From: an uncultured beta proteobacterium
GTDB lineage: Bacteria; Pseudomonadota; Gammaproteobacteria; Burkholderiales; Burkholderiaceae_A
Length of the DNA stretch: 64,000 nucleotides
Reading direction: 5' to 3'
Assembly (NCBI GenBank): GCA_902586195.1
Contig: CACIGF010000002.1
Coordinates: 53,345 to 117,344 of the forward strand
Positions 62,604 to 64,000 of this stretch are shown piece by piece. Position numbers and translations under genes: made by a program. Below the pieces are notes generated by a model that made no database searches, was not told the DNA's origin, and was given only the letters and a program-made list of their open reading frames with translations. Position 1 is the first letter of the stretch, and the number at the start of each line of letters is the position of its first letter.

Positions 62604-63146
62604 ATGAATTTAAATCTTTGGGGACGATTAGTCTACACTTTAATTGCGAAAAGATTCAGAAAAAAAATCGAATTTATGGATACATGCATAACTCCATTCC
62701 GAGTCTTACCGAGCGATTTAGATCTCAACTTTCACATGAATAACGCTCGTTATTTTGCATGGATGGATATTGGACGGCTTGATTTGCTGAATCGTAGTGG
62801 GATGTTTTCAGTCATGAAACAAAACAATTGGTTTCCAGTAGTTGCCGATGAAAAAATAAGCTTTGGAAAATCGCTTGATTTATTTGATACTGTACTTTTA
62901 GAAACAAAGCTTCATGGATGGGATGCTAAAAATTTTTATATTCAACAACAATTTAAGAAAAAGGGTGAGATATATGCCGGGGCTATGGTGAAAGCGCGAA
63001 TCTTGTCAAAACAAAAGGGCCCCTTAGAAACGAGTGAAATTCTCGAAACACTTTATGATTCCAATGAAAAACTTAATACATATCCATGGCTTACAGAATG
63101 GAAAAACTCGAGGCTTTCTCTATTAGGAAGAAATAAAAGAAAATAA
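62604..63146 (+). CDS. 4HBT-type acyl-CoA thioesterase family protein
   Basis: FRVLPSDLDLNFHMNNARYFAWMDIGRLDLL hotdog-fold pattern. Confidence 0.8.
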   Translation: MNLNLWGRLVYTLIAKRFRKKIEFMDTCITPFRVLPSDLDLNFHMNNARYFAWMDIGRLDLLNRSGMFSVMKQNNWFPVVADEKISFGKSLDLFDTVLLETKLHGWDAKNFYIQQQFKKKGEIYAGAMVKARILSKQKGPLETSEILETLYDSNEKLNTYPWLTEWKNSRLSLLGRNKRK

Positions 63147-63171
63147 AGTCTTGTTCTAATCGTTGAATAAT

Positions 63172-63555
63172 TTAATTTTGCCCAGCAAAGGCAGTCTCAT
63201 CACCTAAGGTAGGAGGCTCGAAGTATTTAATAAATGTAGCTCGATAAAATCCACCCTTAATCATCAAAATTGAATTTGCTCCTCTATCACACAACTCTGG
63301 GCCGAAAAATTTAAAATCATAAGGTGGTCTAGGCATGTAGCCTGATACGTAAACAACAGCAAGAGGTACATTATTTTGTGAAACTATCAGCTTATCAGAA
63401 TCAACGCCTTCAAATTTAACACCGTTGTTTGGTACGCATGTAATAGGAATACCATCTTGAGCAGACACATTATTAATTAAATAAGAGACTATAAAAAGAA
63501 TAGCTATTCCTGCAATAGTTGGTCCAAAAAAGAGCTTCTGAAAAACGTTTGTCAC
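63172..63555 (-). CDS. Hypothetical exported protein
   Basis: ORF with N-terminal hydrophobic segment; no recognised family. Confidence 0.5.
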   Translation of the reverse strand: MTNVFQKLFFGPTIAGIAILFIVSYLINNVSAQDGIPITCVPNNGVKFEGVDSDKLIVSQNNVPLAVVYVSGYMPRPPYDFKFFGPELCDRGANSILMIKGGFYRATFIKYFEPPTLGDETAFAGQN

Positions 63556-63598
63556 AATTACCTCCTCTAAGAAGGAATCGTCACGAACCCGGAAACTT

Positions 63599-64000
63599 TT
63601 ACTGTAGCTTTAAAAAATTTTCAATAATTTTCCCTCTTTCCCTTTTTTTAATTTTGATCAGCTTTCCTACTTCCTCATAAAACCTAATCCAATCAGAGTT
63701 GTTTTTTTTATAAACGTTTTTAAAGAAAGGTTTGTACTTATCATAGAGAGAAAAAGCTGCTAACCATGCCGAATTTATCTGTAAAACCCAGTTGGTGTAG
63801 TCTTCAGTGACATCTATCCCGTCTTCCAATTTTATAAGCCTGGCTCTCAGTTTTAGAAATATTTTTTCTTTAGCTAATTCCGTTTCATTTTTTTTTAGAT
63901 TCTGGCTATACAAAATCTCTAAATTTTCTCTAGACGACCTCAAAAGTTCTTCAACTTCATCTCGCTTCCTTTTCTTATTTTCATAAACAATAAGGTCGCT
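63599..64000 (-). CDS. Predicted aminopeptidase (COG4324-like), C-terminal part; gene continues beyond window
   Basis: Frame remains open to 64000 (SDLIVYENKKRKRDEVEELLRSSRENLEILYSQ...); C-terminal pattern INSAWLAAFSLYDKYKPFFKNVY...FYEEVGKL. Confidence 0.6.
   Translation of the reverse strand, partial: SDLIVYENKKRKRDEVEELLRSSRENLEILYSQNLKKNETELAKEKIFLKLRARLIKLEDGIDVTEDYTNWVLQINSAWLAAFSLYDKYKPFFKNVYKKNNSDWIRFYEEVGKLIKIKKRERGKIIENFLKLQ

Overview
AT-rich 64 kb bacterial chromosome segment, apparently from a sulfur-oxidising autotrophic proteobacterium (inferred from soxYZ, prkB/fba/fbp and gene order; taxonomy not proven). Most of it is dense housekeeping: a thiamine operon (thiD-C-O-S-G-E, minus strand, thiE running off the left edge); cytochrome c/soxZ/soxY; fba-prkB-fbp; uvrC-pgsA-tRNA-Gly-tRNA-Cys; the rpmF-plsX-fabHDG-acpP-fabF-rpoE-rseA-mucB-mucD-lepA-lepB-rnc-era-recO-pdxJ-acpS-nagZ-udg series; rluC/rne/moaA; htpG; parC/parE; rraA. 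The accessory zone is about 11.9-28.1 kb. It contains low-coding DNA, an orphan PD-(D/E)XK protein flanked by two related, unannotated small basic ORFs, a TpsB-type outer-membrane barrel that seems to have lost its POTRA domains next to a decayed ORF, several perfect palindromes, a tandem structured repeat downstream of a Fur-box TonB receptor, an orphan SNF2 helicase beside tRNA-Leu(UAA), and a 5.4 kb block (ParA-like ATPase with two unknown partners, Na+/solute symporter) that separates tRNA-Leu from the tRNA-Gly/Cys pair. A degenerate TPP-riboswitch-like sequence lies just upstream of thiD. No CRISPR array, integrase, transposase or rRNA was seen. All homology calls come from reading motifs by eye; no database search was run.
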